Shown: positions 7,856 to 17,305 of the stretch, in pieces
How the letters are laid out: each line of letters opens with the position of its first letter
How positions within the stretch are numbered: position 1 is the first letter of the stretch
Source of the DNA: Roseicyclus sediminis
GTDB taxonomy: Bacteria > Pseudomonadota > Alphaproteobacteria > Rhodobacterales > Rhodobacteraceae
Assembly (NCBI RefSeq): GCF_025515305.1
Contig: NZ_JAOPHT010000008.1
Coordinates: forward strand, 87,727-151,726
Length of the DNA stretch: 64,000 bases
Direction: 5' to 3'
The notes under the pieces: model-generated
The model's input: the letters and a program-made list of their open reading frames with translations, nothing else
Told to the model about the DNA's origin: nothing
Database searches by the model: none
Position numbers and translations under genes: made by a program

Positions 7856-9079
7856 GTGGATTATGACAGCGCGCTCGGCGCGGCCATCGACCGTTTGCAC
7901 AAGGAAGGCCGTTACCGGACCTTCATCGACATCGAGCGCCGTCGCGGCCAGTTTCCCCACGCCGTCTGGACCAAGCCGGACGGAACCGAACAGGACATCA
8001 CCGTCTGGTGCGGCAACGACTATCTCGGCATGGGCCAGCATCCTGTGGTGCTGAATGCGATGCACGAGGCGCTGGACGCCACGGGCGCAGGCTCGGGCGG
8101 CACGCGCAACATCTCGGGCACGACGGTCTACCACAAGCGGCTCGAGGCCGAGCTTGCCGACCTGCATGGCAAGGAGGCGGCGCTGGTCTTCACGTCGGCC
8201 TACATCGCCAACGACGCGACGCTGTCGACCCTGCCCAAGCTGTTCCCCGGCCTCATCATCTATTCCGACGAGCTGAACCACGCCTCGATGATCGAGGGCA
8301 TCCGCCGCAACGGCGGGGCGAAGCGCGTCTTCCGCCACAACGATGTTGCGCATCTGCGCGAGCTTCTGGAGGCCGACGATCCGGACGCGCCGAAGCTCAT
8401 CGCCTTCGAATCGGTCTACTCGATGGACGGCGATTTCGGCCCCATCGCCGAGCTGGTCGAGGTCGCCGAGGAATTCGGCGCGCTCACCTATCTCGATGAG
8501 GTGCACGCGGTCGGCATGTACGGCCCGCGCGGCGGCGGTGTCTCGGAACAGCTGGGCATCGCGGACCGGATCGACATCATCAATGGCACGCTCGGCAAGG
8601 CCTTCGGCGTGATGGGCGGCTACATCGCGGCCTCGGCCCGGATGTGCGACGCGGTGCGCTCCTACGCGCCGGGCTTCATCTTCACCACCTCTATCCCGCC
8701 GGTCGTGGCCGCGGGCGCGGCGGCGAGCGTGCGGCACCTCAAGGGCGACCAGGCGCTGCGCGACCTGCACCAGGAACGCGCGCGGGTGCTGAAGATGCGG
8801 CTCAAGGGCCTCGGCCTGCCCATCGTCGACCACGGCAGCCACATCGTGCCCGTGATCGTCGGCGACCCGGTCCACACCAAGATCATCTCGGACATGCTGC
8901 TGGCCGATCACGGCATCTACGTGCAGCCGATCAACTACCCGACCGTGCCCCGCGGGACCGAGCGCCTGCGCTTCACGCCCTCGCCGGTGCACGATCCGAA
9001 GATGATGGATGGCCTGATCCAGGCCATGGACGCCCTCTGGAGCCATTGTGCGCTGAATCGCGCCGAGCTGGCGGGGTAA
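7856..9079 (+). CDS. hemA: 5-aminolevulinate synthase
   Basis: A 407-residue PLP enzyme condensing glycine with succinyl-CoA to 5-aminolevulinate, the first step of heme and bacteriochlorophyll synthesis by the Shemin (C4) pathway. It aligns over its full length with Rhodobacter HemA as I remember it: [20 protein letters not shown] at the start, [41 protein letters not shown], and the PLP lysine in NGTLGKAFG near residue 248. The start is the GTG at 7856, preceded by GAAGGGAG; an open frame upstream (from 7727) lacks conservation. The 218-base upstream region carries the FnrL-type palindrome. Confidence 0.97.
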   Translation: MDYDSALGAAIDRLHKEGRYRTFIDIERRRGQFPHAVWTKPDGTEQDITVWCGNDYLGMGQHPVVLNAMHEALDATGAGSGGTRNISGTTVYHKRLEAELADLHGKEAALVFTSAYIANDATLSTLPKLFPGLIIYSDELNHASMIEGIRRNGGAKRVFRHNDVAHLRELLEADDPDAPKLIAFESVYSMDGDFGPIAELVEVAEEFGALTYLDEVHAVGMYGPRGGGVSEQLGIADRIDIINGTLGKAFGVMGGYIAASARMCDAVRSYAPGFIFTTSIPPVVAAGAAASVRHLKGDQALRDLHQERARVLKMRLKGLGLPIVDHGSHIVPVIVGDPVHTKIISDMLLADHGIYVQPINYPTVPRGTERLRFTPSPVHDPKMMDGLIQAMDALWSHCALNRAELAG

Positions 9080-9237
9080 TGCTTTCTGCGGGTGCAACAC
9101 GTCTCGTCGCGTGCTAATTCCGGCTAAATCGCGGTCTGGCTTGGGAATCAGCCGCGATCGGGGGTAACATTTCGATGAGGCCGGGCTGCCACCCGCATTT
9201 TAATGTGGCACACCGGCGTTGAGACGGGACGTGCCGT

Positions 9238-10485
9238 ATGGGCAAGGGCCATCAGTGGGGCGATGACGCGGAGCGCGACGGCGACGATCCGTCCGAGACC
9301 GTGTCCACGTCTCCGGCCTTCGACGGCTACGACATGTTCGACGTCGCGCTCGGCGACCTGATGCGCGGCGAGCGTGCGACGCTGGGCAAATCGCTGCTCG
9401 ATGTCGAGCGGGAACTGCGGATCCGCGCCACCTACATCGCAGCCATCGAGAACGGCGACATCGGCGCCTTCCAGAGCCCGGGCTTCATCGCAGGCTACGT
9501 GCGCTCCTACGCGCGGTATCTCGGCATGGAGCCGGAATGGACCTTCCGTCGCTTCTGCGAGGAGACCGGGTTCCGCGGCGTCCATGGCGGCCCCGCGCTT
9601 CAGTCCCGGGCCAATCGCCGCGACCCCGAATCGGTGCCCAAGCGGGTCGATCCGAACGACGTGATGCGCCGCGCCCCGGTGATGCTGGCGCCCGAGCGCG
9701 AGCCGTGGTTCTCTCGGATGGAACCCGGCGCCCTGGGGTCGATCGCCGTGCTCCTCGTGATCGCGGTCGGTATCGGCTACGGCGCATGGGCAGTCCTTCA
9801 GGACATCCAGAGGCTCTCGATCGCCCCGGTGGACGAGGCCCCGGCGCCGCTGGCGCAGCTCGACCCGCTCACCGGCGCGACCGAGGGTGCCTTCGACGTG
9901 GCGCAGGGGTTCGACATCGCGGTGCCCGGCGCGGAGGATGTCGGCCGCCTCTATCGCCCCGAGCCGCTGCAAACCCCGGTTCTAGCCCCGCGTGACGAGG
10001 CGCTGGCCACGCTCGACCCCGACGAGGTCGGCACACTCTCGGGCTTGCGGCTGGCGGCAAGCCGTGGCGACGGCGTGGTCGCGACCGCCGAACGCGGCGT
10101 GCCACAGCAGCGCCCGACCCGGCAGGTGCAGGTCACCGAGTTCGCGCAGAACGACGAGGTGCTCGTCTTCGCCGTCCGTCCGACCTGGGTCCGCATCACC
10201 TCGGCGGGGGGCACGATGCTCTTCGAGGGGACGCTCAACGCCGGCGACAGCTGGGTCCTGCCCGAAACCGAGGCCGCGCCTCTCCTGCGGTCGGGGAATT
10301 CCGGCTCGCTCTACTTCGCGGTGAACGGCGTGACGCTGGGGCCCGCGGGTGTCGGCGCCTCGATCGTCCGCGACGTGGAGCTTTCGGCCGACGCGCTGAG
10401 CGCGAACTTCGCCATGGCCGACGCGGGGGCAGACCCCGATCTTCCGCAGGTGGCGGAACTCGTCCTCGGCATCGACGCCGAATAG
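9238..10485 (+). CDS. RodZ-like membrane protein with Xre-type HTH
   Basis: A 415-residue protein. Residues 35-105 form an HTH of the RodZ type (LGKSLLDVERELRIRATYI and FIAGYVRSYARYLG), followed by a linker, one transmembrane helix at about 163-186, and a periplasmic part. The C-terminal 130 residues (RPTWVRITSAGGTMLFEG and LNAGDSWVLP) match the DUF4115 beta domain of RodZ-family proteins. RodZ connects MreB to the cell-wall elongation machinery; members of this subfamily upstream of ispG in alphaproteobacteria are poorly studied. The gene is 105 bases before ispG on the same strand, the usual rodZ-ispG neighbourhood. Confidence 0.82.
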   Translation: MGKGHQWGDDAERDGDDPSETVSTSPAFDGYDMFDVALGDLMRGERATLGKSLLDVERELRIRATYIAAIENGDIGAFQSPGFIAGYVRSYARYLGMEPEWTFRRFCEETGFRGVHGGPALQSRANRRDPESVPKRVDPNDVMRRAPVMLAPEREPWFSRMEPGALGSIAVLLVIAVGIGYGAWAVLQDIQRLSIAPVDEAPAPLAQLDPLTGATEGAFDVAQGFDIAVPGAEDVGRLYRPEPLQTPVLAPRDEALATLDPDEVGTLSGLRLAASRGDGVVATAERGVPQQRPTRQVQVTEFAQNDEVLVFAVRPTWVRITSAGGTMLFEGTLNAGDSWVLPETEAAPLLRSGNSGSLYFAVNGVTLGPAGVGASIVRDVELSADALSANFAMADAGADPDLPQVAELVLGIDAE

Positions 10486-10590
10486 CGGTCCTGCGACACA
10501 TGCCGTCACGCCGGTTTCCGGGCGTTGTCCACCGCGCCTGACAGGTCTATCTTCGGTCGCAAGACCGGACGCAGCCCGAAAAGGCCCGAC

Positions 10591-11724
10591 ATGTCGCACA
10601 ATCCCATCCGCCCCTGGCGCAACATCGACCGTCGCAAGACCCGGCAGATCCACGTCGGATCCGTTCCCGTGGGCGGCGACGCGCCGATCAGCGTCCAGAC
10701 CATGACGAACACGCTGACGACCGATGTGAAGGGCACGATCGCGCAGGTCCAGGCCTGCGCCGAGGCCGGTGCGGACATCGTGCGCATCTCGGTCCCCGAC
10801 GAGCCGAGCGCGCGCGCACTGAAGGAGATCGTCCGCGAAAGCCCCGTGCCCATCGTCGCGGACATCCATTTCCACTACAAGCGCGGCATCGAGGCGGCCG
10901 AGGCGGGCGCCGCCTGCCTCCGGATCAACCCCGGCAACATCGGCGACGAGAAGCGGGTGAAGGAGGTGATCCGCGCCGCCCGCGACCACGACTGCGCCAT
11001 CCGCATCGGGGTGAACGCCGGTTCGCTGGAGAAGCACCTCCTCGACAAGTATGGCGAGCCCTGCCCGGACGCGATGGTGGAATCCGGTCTCGCACATATC
11101 AAGATCCTGGAAGACAACGATTTCCTGAACTTCAAGATTTCGATGAAGGCCTCCGACGTGTTCATGACTGTCGCGGCCTACACGATGCTGGCCGAGCAGA
11201 CGGACGCGCCGTTCCACCTCGGGATCACCGAGGCCGGCGGGTTCGTGGGCGGCACGGTGAAATCCGCGATCGGGCTTGGCAACATGCTCTGGGCCGGGCT
11301 TGGCGACACGTTGCGCGTGAGCCTCTCGGCGGACCCCGTGGAGGAGGTGAAGATCGGCTTCGAGATCCTGAAGTCTCTGGGCCTGCGCCACCGGGGCGTG
11401 AACATCATCTCGTGCCCCTCCTGCGCGCGGCAGGGTTTCGACGTCATCAAGACGGTCGAGGCGCTGGAAAAGCGGCTGGAGCACATCAAGACGCCGATGA
11501 GCCTGTCGATCATCGGCTGCGTGGTGAACGGGCCGGGCGAGGCGCTGATGACGGATGTGGGCTTCACCGGCGGCGGCGCGGGAAGCGGCATGGTCTATCT
11601 CGCGGGCAAGCAGAGCCACAAGCTGTCGAACGACCAGATGATCGAGCATATCGTCGAGCAGGTCGAGAAGAAGGCCGCCGAACTGGAAGCCGCGCGCGCC
11701 GCCGAGGCGCAGGCCGCCGAATAG
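10591..11724 (+). CDS. ispG: 4-hydroxy-3-methylbut-2-enyl diphosphate synthase
   Basis: A 377-residue GcpE/IspG iron-sulfur enzyme that converts MEcPP to HMBPP, the penultimate step of the MEP isoprenoid pathway. The TIM barrel is recognisable by [22 protein letters not shown] and VADIHFHYK. The [4Fe-4S] ligands are Cys275 and Cys278 (CPSC) and Cys310 in [12 protein letters not shown], with Glu317 as the fourth ligand. The C-terminus ends in an Ala/Glu-rich tail. The start is the ATG at 10591; the frame is open to 10525 but the residues there are not conserved. Confidence 0.97.
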   Translation: MSHNPIRPWRNIDRRKTRQIHVGSVPVGGDAPISVQTMTNTLTTDVKGTIAQVQACAEAGADIVRISVPDEPSARALKEIVRESPVPIVADIHFHYKRGIEAAEAGAACLRINPGNIGDEKRVKEVIRAARDHDCAIRIGVNAGSLEKHLLDKYGEPCPDAMVESGLAHIKILEDNDFLNFKISMKASDVFMTVAAYTMLAEQTDAPFHLGITEAGGFVGGTVKSAIGLGNMLWAGLGDTLRVSLSADPVEEVKIGFEILKSLGLRHRGVNIISCPSCARQGFDVIKTVEALEKRLEHIKTPMSLSIIGCVVNGPGEALMTDVGFTGGGAGSGMVYLAGKQSHKLSNDQMIEHIVEQVEKKAAELEAARAAEAQAAE

Positions 11725-11786
11725 GCGGAGCGGCTGCGCCGCGCGGGTCCCGTCTCGACCCGCCCCTCCGGGCGGGTCTCGGGCGC

Positions 11787-11850
11787 GGGGGGCGCTGCCC
11801 CCCGGCCGTTCCGGCCTCCCCCCGGAGTTTTCCGCCAGGCTGAAGAGGCA
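11787..11850 (+). repeat. Intergenic hairpin repeat, family R2, copy 1
   Basis: A GGGGGG-CGCTG-CCCCCC hairpin (11787-11803), a second GGCC/GGCC inverted pair, then CGGAGTTTTCCGCCAGGCTGA. A near-identical element occurs at 49842-49898. It occupies most of the ispG to lactate dehydrogenase gap. Confidence 0.75.
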
Positions 11851-11917
11851 TGGTCGCGGGCTTGAGGCGGACGCGGGCCGCGGCTAGCGTGGCGGCGCAT
11901 CCGAGGGAGAGAGAACC

Positions 11918-13330
11918 ATGGCCCTGATCGCCGATCTGCCGAGAAACGAGGAGGGGATCGCCACCGCGCTCGACCTCCTGCGCCAGCGGCTCGGGGCCGG
12001 CCGGGTCGAGACCGGGCAGGCGCTGCGGGAGCAGCATGGACATACGACGACGTGGATCCGCACCCAGCCCCCCGACGCGGTGATCTTCCCGGCCTCCACC
12101 GGGGAGGTTCAGGACATCGTGCGGATCTGCGCCACGCACCGGGTCCCGATCGTGCCCTTCGGCACCGGGACCTCGCTCGAGGGGCATGTGAACGCGCCTG
12201 CGGGGGGCATCTCGCTGGACCTCGGCGCGATGAACCGGATCCTCGCCGTCCATCCCGAGGACATGGACGCGGTGATCGAGCCCGGCGTCACGCGCAAGGC
12301 GCTGAACACGCATCTGCGGGATACGGGCCTGTTCTTTCCGGTCGATCCCGGGGCGGATGCCTCGCTGGCCGGCATGGCGGCCACGCGGGCCTCCGGGACG
12401 AACGCGGTGCGCTACGGGACGATGAAGGACAATGTGCTGTCGCTCAAGGCGGTGCTGCCCTCGGGCGAGGTGGTGACGACGGGTGCGCGGGCGCGCAAGA
12501 GCTCGGCCGGCTATGACCTGACGCGGCTGATCGTGGGCTCGGAGGGGACGCTCGGCATCATCACGGAGCTGACGCTGAAGCTGCAGGGCATTCCCGAGGC
12601 GGTGTCGGCGGCGACCTGTTCCTTCGCGAGCGTGGCGGCGGCCTGCGACGCGGTGATCGCGACGATCCAGTACGGCGTGCCGGTGGCGCGGATCGAGCTT
12701 CTCGATGCGTTGCAGGTGAAGGCGGTGAACGCCTATTCGAAGCTTTCGCTGCCGGAGACGCCGCTTCTCCTGTTGGAGTTCCACGGATCGGAGGCCGGCG
12801 TGGCGGAGCAGGCGGAGGCCTTCGGCGGAATCGCGGCGGAATTCGGCGGCACCGGCTTTGCCTTCACCACCCGCGAGGAGGAGCGCAACCGCCTCTGGCA
12901 GGCGCGTCACGATGCCTACTGGGCGAGCCTCGCGCTCCGGCCCGGGGCCAAGGGGATTTCCACCGATGTCTGCGTTCCGGTCTCACGGCTGGCCGATTGC
13001 GTGACCGCGGCGCAGGAGAAGACGCGCGAGATGGGCTTCGTCGCGCCGGTCGTCGGGCATGTGGGGGACGGGAATTTCCATGTCCTGCTGCTGATCGACA
13101 TGGAGGACCCCGGCGAGGTGGCGCGGGCCGAGCGCTTCGTCGGCTGGCTGAACGAGCTTGCCATCTCCATGGAGGGGACCTGTACCGGCGAGCACGGGAT
13201 CGGGCAGGGCAAGGCGCCTTACCTCGAGGCGGAGCTTGGGCCGGCCGCGATGGAGGTCATGGCGGCGATCAAGCGCGGGATCGACCCCCTGAACATCTTC
13301 AACCCGGGCAAGCTGAGGCTTCCGGTGTGA
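11918..13330 (+). CDS. FAD-linked D-lactate dehydrogenase (cytochrome type)
   Basis: A 470-residue FAD-dependent oxidase/dehydrogenase. The PCMH-type FAD domain covers about residues 45-230 (FGTGTSLEGH and GTNAVRYGTMKDNVL, SAGYDLTRLIVGSEGTLG). The C-terminal FAD-oxidase domain ends with HVGDGNFH, the GEHGIGQGK loop and NPLNIFNPGK-like closure (here PLNIFNPGK). This is the GlcD/DLD arrangement; oxidation of D-lactate to pyruvate with electrons passed to the respiratory chain is the likely reaction, though glycolate or another D-2-hydroxyacid cannot be excluded. The start ATG follows GGGAGAGAG. It ends convergently with nagA. Confidence 0.88.
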   Translation: MALIADLPRNEEGIATALDLLRQRLGAGRVETGQALREQHGHTTTWIRTQPPDAVIFPASTGEVQDIVRICATHRVPIVPFGTGTSLEGHVNAPAGGISLDLGAMNRILAVHPEDMDAVIEPGVTRKALNTHLRDTGLFFPVDPGADASLAGMAATRASGTNAVRYGTMKDNVLSLKAVLPSGEVVTTGARARKSSAGYDLTRLIVGSEGTLGIITELTLKLQGIPEAVSAATCSFASVAAACDAVIATIQYGVPVARIELLDALQVKAVNAYSKLSLPETPLLLLEFHGSEAGVAEQAEAFGGIAAEFGGTGFAFTTREEERNRLWQARHDAYWASLALRPGAKGISTDVCVPVSRLADCVTAAQEKTREMGFVAPVVGHVGDGNFHVLLLIDMEDPGEVARAERFVGWLNELAISMEGTCTGEHGIGQGKAPYLEAELGPAAMEVMAAIKRGIDPLNIFNPGKLRLPV

Positions 13331-13447
13331 GCAGGCGACGCGGACCCGCGGGCGCGGTGCCGGTTCTGGACAACCTGTAGCCGCACCTGTCGGGGCGCCG
13401 GGGCGGGGCGCGACGGGCGTGATCGGGCGGTTCGCGGGGATGTCGCC

Positions 13448-14545
13448 CTAGGCGTGCAGGACGTGCCACGCGTGGCCGTCGAAGCCCTCGACCGCGTCGC
13501 CGTCGAGATGCAGGAGACGGGCGGGCGCCCCTGCCGTCAGCACGTTCGCGCGCCCGGTCAGCAGGCGGTGGGGACGGTCGAACCCCATCGGCAGCACCTC
13601 GGCGAGTGGCCGCGCGGTCAGCCGCGCGATATGTCCAAGCCCCTCCAGCAGGCTGATGTCGGCGCCGGCGAGCGTGCCGTCGGTGAGCGTGAGCCGCCCT
13701 TCATGGCGCAGGACCTGCCGGCCGGCCAGCGAGAAGCCGGCGGCATCGGTGCCGGCGACCGCCATGGCGTCGGAGACGGGGATCGCCCCACCGGGGTGCG
13801 CGGCCAGCGCGATCTTCAGGGCCGCATCGGCGACGTGGTGGCCGTCGGGGATCACCCCCCAAGCCTCGGCATGGGTGAGGGCGGCGCCGACCAGTCCGGG
13901 CGCGCGGTGATGGAGGCCCGACATCGCGTTGAAGAGATGCGTGGCCATGCGCGCGCCCGCGGCGAAGGCGGCGACGGCAGCCTCGTAGCTGCAGGCCGTG
14001 TGGCCGAGCGAGACGACGACGCCTGCCTCGGTCAGCGCCGCGATCTGCTGCGGCGTGACCCGTTCGGGCGCGAGCGTGACGAGCAGGTGGCCGACCCGCG
14101 CCCGGGCGTCGATCAGGAAGGCGAGATCGGCGTCGCCCATGTCGCGGAGCGTCGCCGGATCATGCGCCCCCGGCACCGCGATATGCGGACCCTCGAGGTG
14201 CAGGCCGAGGATGCCGGGATCGGCCTGCCGCGCGGTGGCGACGAGGTGGACTGCGGTCTCGGTCGCGGTGGCGGTGTCGGAGATGAGCGTGGGCAGGATC
14301 GCCGCGGTCCCGAGCCGCAGGTGCGCGGCCAGTATGTCGAGGACATCGCCCGGCCCCTCGCAGTCGCCCAGCATCCGGCCACCGCCGCCGTTGACCTGCA
14401 GGTCGATCGGCGCGGGGCAGACGACGGGGGCATGATCCCTCGCGGTTCCGGGGGAAAGGCGCGCGATGCGGCCTTCCGCGATCTCCAGATCCATGCCCCG
14501 ACGCATGCCCGCGCCGTCGAGGATATCGACGCCCTCGAGCTTCAC
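13448..14545 (-). CDS. nagA: N-acetylglucosamine-6-phosphate deacetylase
   Basis: A 365-residue amidohydrolase. The N-terminal metal-site strand reads DLQVNGGGG, the Q-x-N variant also seen in E. coli NagA, where a single metal is bound. Other conserved points are HLEGPH (metal Glu), SLGHTACSYE and MATHLFNAMSGLHHRAPG (metal His residues) and the catalytic Asp in PVSDAMAVAGT. It releases acetate from GlcNAc-6-phosphate. It is the last gene of a four-gene minus-strand operon (regulator, dehydrogenase, kinase, deacetylase) and overlaps the kinase by four bases. No nagB (GlcN-6-P deaminase) is present here, which is unusual for a complete GlcNAc pathway. Confidence 0.88.
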   Translation of the reverse strand: MKLEGVDILDGAGMRRGMDLEIAEGRIARLSPGTARDHAPVVCPAPIDLQVNGGGGRMLGDCEGPGDVLDILAAHLRLGTAAILPTLISDTATATETAVHLVATARQADPGILGLHLEGPHIAVPGAHDPATLRDMGDADLAFLIDARARVGHLLVTLAPERVTPQQIAALTEAGVVVSLGHTACSYEAAVAAFAAGARMATHLFNAMSGLHHRAPGLVGAALTHAEAWGVIPDGHHVADAALKIALAAHPGGAIPVSDAMAVAGTDAAGFSLAGRQVLRHEGRLTLTDGTLAGADISLLEGLGHIARLTARPLAEVLPMGFDRPHRLLTGRANVLTAGAPARLLHLDGDAVEGFDGHAWHVLHA

Positions 14546-15381
14546 GGCAGCCCCCGTGCCAGCGCCAGCGCCCCGTCGAGCGGGCGTCCGAGCGCGGGGC
14601 GCAGGTCGCGCGACAGTGCCTCGGGAAGGTGCGGCGCGAGCAATTCGCCGAGCCCGCCGGTGACGACGAGCGGCGCGCCCGGCGCATGGCCGAGGTCGGC
14701 GAGGCCTTCGGTCAGTGCCTCCAGCGTCTCGGTGATCAACCGCCGGGCGAGCGGTGTTTCGGCATGGGCCAGAACCACGCGGGCGACCTGCGCGAAATCG
14801 CCGGGCCGCGCGTCACGGGCGAAAAGGACGGGATGGGGCGGCGCGGCCTCCATCAGGGCTTCGGCCAGCGGGTCCGCAGGCAGGCGGCCATCGGCGACGC
14901 GCAGGGCGAGGGAAAGCGCGCGGCGGCCCAGCCACGCGGCCGAGCCTTCGTCGCCGAGGTGGAAGCCCCAGCCGCCCACATGCCGGATCCCCGAGGCCGA
15001 CTTGCGGATGAAGAAGGATCCGGTCCCGAGGCTTGCGAGTGTGCCCATCGCGCCGCCAAGCGCGCCTTCCAGCGCGGTCACGCTGTCATCGACCACGTAG
15101 GCGAGGAAGGGAAGGCGCGTGGCGAAGGCGTCGGCGACGCCGGGCAGGCGCCCGCCCGCCAGGCCCGCGCAGACGCGCGCGCGTCCCATGTCCTCGAGGC
15201 CGAGTCCATGGGCCGCCAGCCCCTCGATCAACGCCTGGCGGATCGCGGCCTCGGCGCCCGGCGGATCGGTCACGATGTTCGCGGGGCCGCCCGTCGTCTC
15301 GGTCACCGTGTCACCGACCGACACCGCCACGCGGCAGCCTGTTCCGCCGCCGTCGATGCCGATATCGATCCGGTCGGCCAT
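14542..15381 (-). CDS. BadF/BadG-type kinase, probable N-acetylglucosamine kinase
   Basis: A 279-residue ASKHA-fold kinase. The phosphate-1 loop IDIGIDGGGTGCR is at the N-terminus, and LASLGTGSFFIRK and [20 protein letters not shown] are the central motifs typical of BadF/BadG/BcrA-related GlcNAc kinases; VTGGLGELL lies near the C-terminus. It probably phosphorylates GlcNAc or a related amino sugar to feed the adjacent NagA. It overlaps nagA by four bases and is separated by two bases from the upstream dehydrogenase gene, indicating translational coupling. Confidence 0.82.
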   Translation of the reverse strand: MADRIDIGIDGGGTGCRVAVSVGDTVTETTGGPANIVTDPPGAEAAIRQALIEGLAAHGLGLEDMGRARVCAGLAGGRLPGVADAFATRLPFLAYVVDDSVTALEGALGGAMGTLASLGTGSFFIRKSASGIRHVGGWGFHLGDEGSAAWLGRRALSLALRVADGRLPADPLAEALMEAAPPHPVLFARDARPGDFAQVARVVLAHAETPLARRLITETLEALTEGLADLGHAPGAPLVVTGGLGELLAPHLPEALSRDLRPALGRPLDGALALARGLP

Positions 15382-15383
15382 GA

Positions 15384-16466
15384 TCAGAGCGCGACGGCCT
15401 GACCCGTCATCGCCGCCTCCTGTGCGGCCAGGCCGATCCGGACCGCGGCGGCGCCGTCCTGCAGCGTCACCTCCGGGCGGCGGCCTTCGCGAACCACGTC
15501 GAGGAAGCGGAGATGCTGGTAGTACGTCGCCCCGTTGTGGTCGCCCGCTTCCAGAAGCGTCGGGTCCACGGGGATGTCGATGCGGCTCGGGCCCGTCGGA
15601 TGGCGCGGGCTGACGATCAGGTGTGGGACAGGCTGCGGGCCGATGTCGAAGTTCCAGAACCGCGTCGGCCCCGGCACGAAGGCCTGAAGTTTGCCCGTGG
15701 TACCGACGGCCGAGATCTCTTCCTGGTAATCGGAGCCTTCCGCGAACATGCACAGTTCCAGCATCGCGCGGGCGCCCTTCGCGAAGTCCACGATCACGTA
15801 GCCGTGGTCCCAGATATCCGGCGTCTCGCCCCCGTAGCGTTCGTCGAGATGGTTCACGGCCTGGCCTGCGCTCGCCATGACGCGCACCGGTTCGTCCTGC
15901 AGGATCAGGCGCATCAGGTCGAAGAAATGGCAGCATTTCTCGACCAGCGTCCCCCCGGTGTTGCGGTTGAAGCGGTTCCAGTCGCCGACCTTCTCGAGGA
16001 AGGGGAAGCGGTGTTCGCGGATCGTCAGCATGCGGATGCCGCCCGTGGCCGCCTCCGCCATCTCGCGGAACTTCGCGATCGGCGGCATGTAGCGGTACTC
16101 CATCGCGACCCAGATCGGCGCGGGGAAATCGCGGGCGATGTCGCGCAGCGCGGCCTCGTCCTCGCGCCGCGTGTAGACCGGCTTCTCCACCAGGACCGGC
16201 AGCGGCCTGATGCGCGCGATGTCCCGCAGTTGCGGCACGTGCATGTGATTGGGCGAGGCGATGACCAGCGCATCGACGTCGTTGCGCGCCAGAAGCCCGG
16301 GGATGTCCGCGCAGGGCGTGGCGCCGGGCACCAGCGCCCGGGTCGCGGCCGCCATGCCTGTGTCGGGCTCCACGAAGGCCGAAACCTCCGCCTGTGCGAG
16401 AAGTGCTATGTTGCGGATGTGCTCCTGGCCCATCATGCCGCAACCGACGATGCCGTAGCGCGTCAT
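15384..16466 (-). CDS. Gfo/Idh/MocA family oxidoreductase
   Basis: A 360-residue NAD(P)-dependent dehydrogenase of the Gfo/Idh/MocA family. The Rossmann start is RYGIVGCGMMGQEH, and the family's catalytic EKP motif occurs as VLVEKPVYTRREDE. A substrate-side segment GGTLVEKCCHFFDLMR contains the conserved His. Substrates of this family are sugars, inositols or amino sugars; the specific one cannot be read from sequence. The ATG at 16466 is preceded by GGGGAGGACA. It lies between the kinase and the regulator in the amino-sugar operon, so it may epimerise or oxidise the sugar before or after phosphorylation. Confidence 0.85.
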   Translation of the reverse strand: MTRYGIVGCGMMGQEHIRNIALLAQAEVSAFVEPDTGMAAATRALVPGATPCADIPGLLARNDVDALVIASPNHMHVPQLRDIARIRPLPVLVEKPVYTRREDEAALRDIARDFPAPIWVAMEYRYMPPIAKFREMAEAATGGIRMLTIREHRFPFLEKVGDWNRFNRNTGGTLVEKCCHFFDLMRLILQDEPVRVMASAGQAVNHLDERYGGETPDIWDHGYVIVDFAKGARAMLELCMFAEGSDYQEEISAVGTTGKLQAFVPGPTRFWNFDIGPQPVPHLIVSPRHPTGPSRIDIPVDPTLLEAGDHNGATYYQHLRFLDVVREGRRPEVTLQDGAAAVRIGLAAQEAAMTGQAVAL

Positions 16467-16497
16467 TGCCGTCTTGTCCTCCCCTCGCGCGGCGCCC

Positions 16498-17202
16498 TCA
16501 GGGCACCCGCGCATGATAGCGGGCGCGTGCCGGATCGAACCATGTCCGCGACGCCTCCGCCGGTTTGCCGTATTGATCGAAGGCCAGCCGTTCGACAAGC
16601 CCCATCGTGTCGCCGGGCAAGGGCCCGAGTTCCGTCGGCGCCCAGTCGGGTAGGGGGCCCACGCTCACCCTGTCCTCGGCCCGCAGGATGTCGAGCGACA
16701 GCCGCTCCCGGTAGAAACGGTAAAGCGATTCCGAAAGGTGCGACGCCTTCAGCGTGCCATAGCGGGCATGGAGCCAGATCTCCTCGACCGCGACCGGCAC
16801 CCCGTCGAGCGCGCGCAGCCGCCGGATGCGCCAGGCCCGGCCGGGCATGTCGGACAGCGCCTCGGGCGACGGCCCCTCGTCGAGCGACAGAAGCCGCGCG
16901 GTCGGAAGACCACCGCCGCCCGGCACCGCCTCGAGCCGGAAGAGGGCGTAGGTCCCGACGTTCCGCGCGCCGCCCCTCACGTAGTTCCCCGAGCCCTGCC
17001 GGCGTTCGATCAGTCCGCGCTCGGCGACGACGGCGAGGGCCTTCCTCAGCGTCATCATCGACACGCCGTTCTGGGCCGCCATGCGCCGTTCGGGCGGAAG
17101 CCGGTCCCCCGCCGCAAGCCGGCCCGCGCCGATCTCGATGGTGAGACGCTCGGCGATGCGCAGATAGGCGGGCAGGGCGCCGGGATGCGGATCTGCTGAC
17201 AT
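16498..17202 (-). CDS. GntR-family regulator with UTRA domain
   Basis: A 234-residue regulator. Residues 10-80 are a GntR winged helix (AYLRIAERLTIEIGAGRLAAGDRLP, then MMTLRKALAVVAERGLIERRQGSGNYV). The C-terminal part is a UTRA effector domain (RIRRLRALDGVPVAVEEIWLHARY), the domain that binds phosphorylated sugars in NagR/HutC-type repressors. It is the first gene of the minus-strand operon and is divergent from the monooxygenase gene, so it most likely represses both from the intergenic palindrome. The ATG at 17202 is preferred because GGAAGG is just upstream; ATG 17223 lacks a ribosome-binding site. Confidence 0.88.
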   Translation of the reverse strand: MSADPHPGALPAYLRIAERLTIEIGAGRLAAGDRLPPERRMAAQNGVSMMTLRKALAVVAERGLIERRQGSGNYVRGGARNVGTYALFRLEAVPGGGGLPTARLLSLDEGPSPEALSDMPGRAWRIRRLRALDGVPVAVEEIWLHARYGTLKASHLSESLYRFYRERLSLDILRAEDRVSVGPLPDWAPTELGPLPGDTMGLVERLAFDQYGKPAEASRTWFDPARARYHARVP

Positions 17203-17226
17203 GGCCTTCCAAACCTGTCGCATAAA

Positions 17227-17241
17227 AATTGTTATACCATT
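17227..17241. promoter_or_regulatory. Candidate GntR/UTRA operator
   Basis: An imperfect palindrome, AATTGT-TAT-ACCATT (5 of 6 positions symmetric), in the AT-rich 103-base gap between the divergent regulator and monooxygenase genes. UTRA-type regulators typically bind short palindromes of this size next to their own promoter. Confidence 0.45.
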
Positions 17242-17305
17242 GATCTACCCGTTTCCTCCGGCTAGGCAATCGGGAAACGCATTCCGGGAAGGGAGGCCCT
17301 GCGTC

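Noticed and set aside
13448..16466. Complete GlcNAc catabolic operon
   Set aside because: No nagB deaminase or GlcNAc-specific PTS/permease is present, so the substrate may be different.
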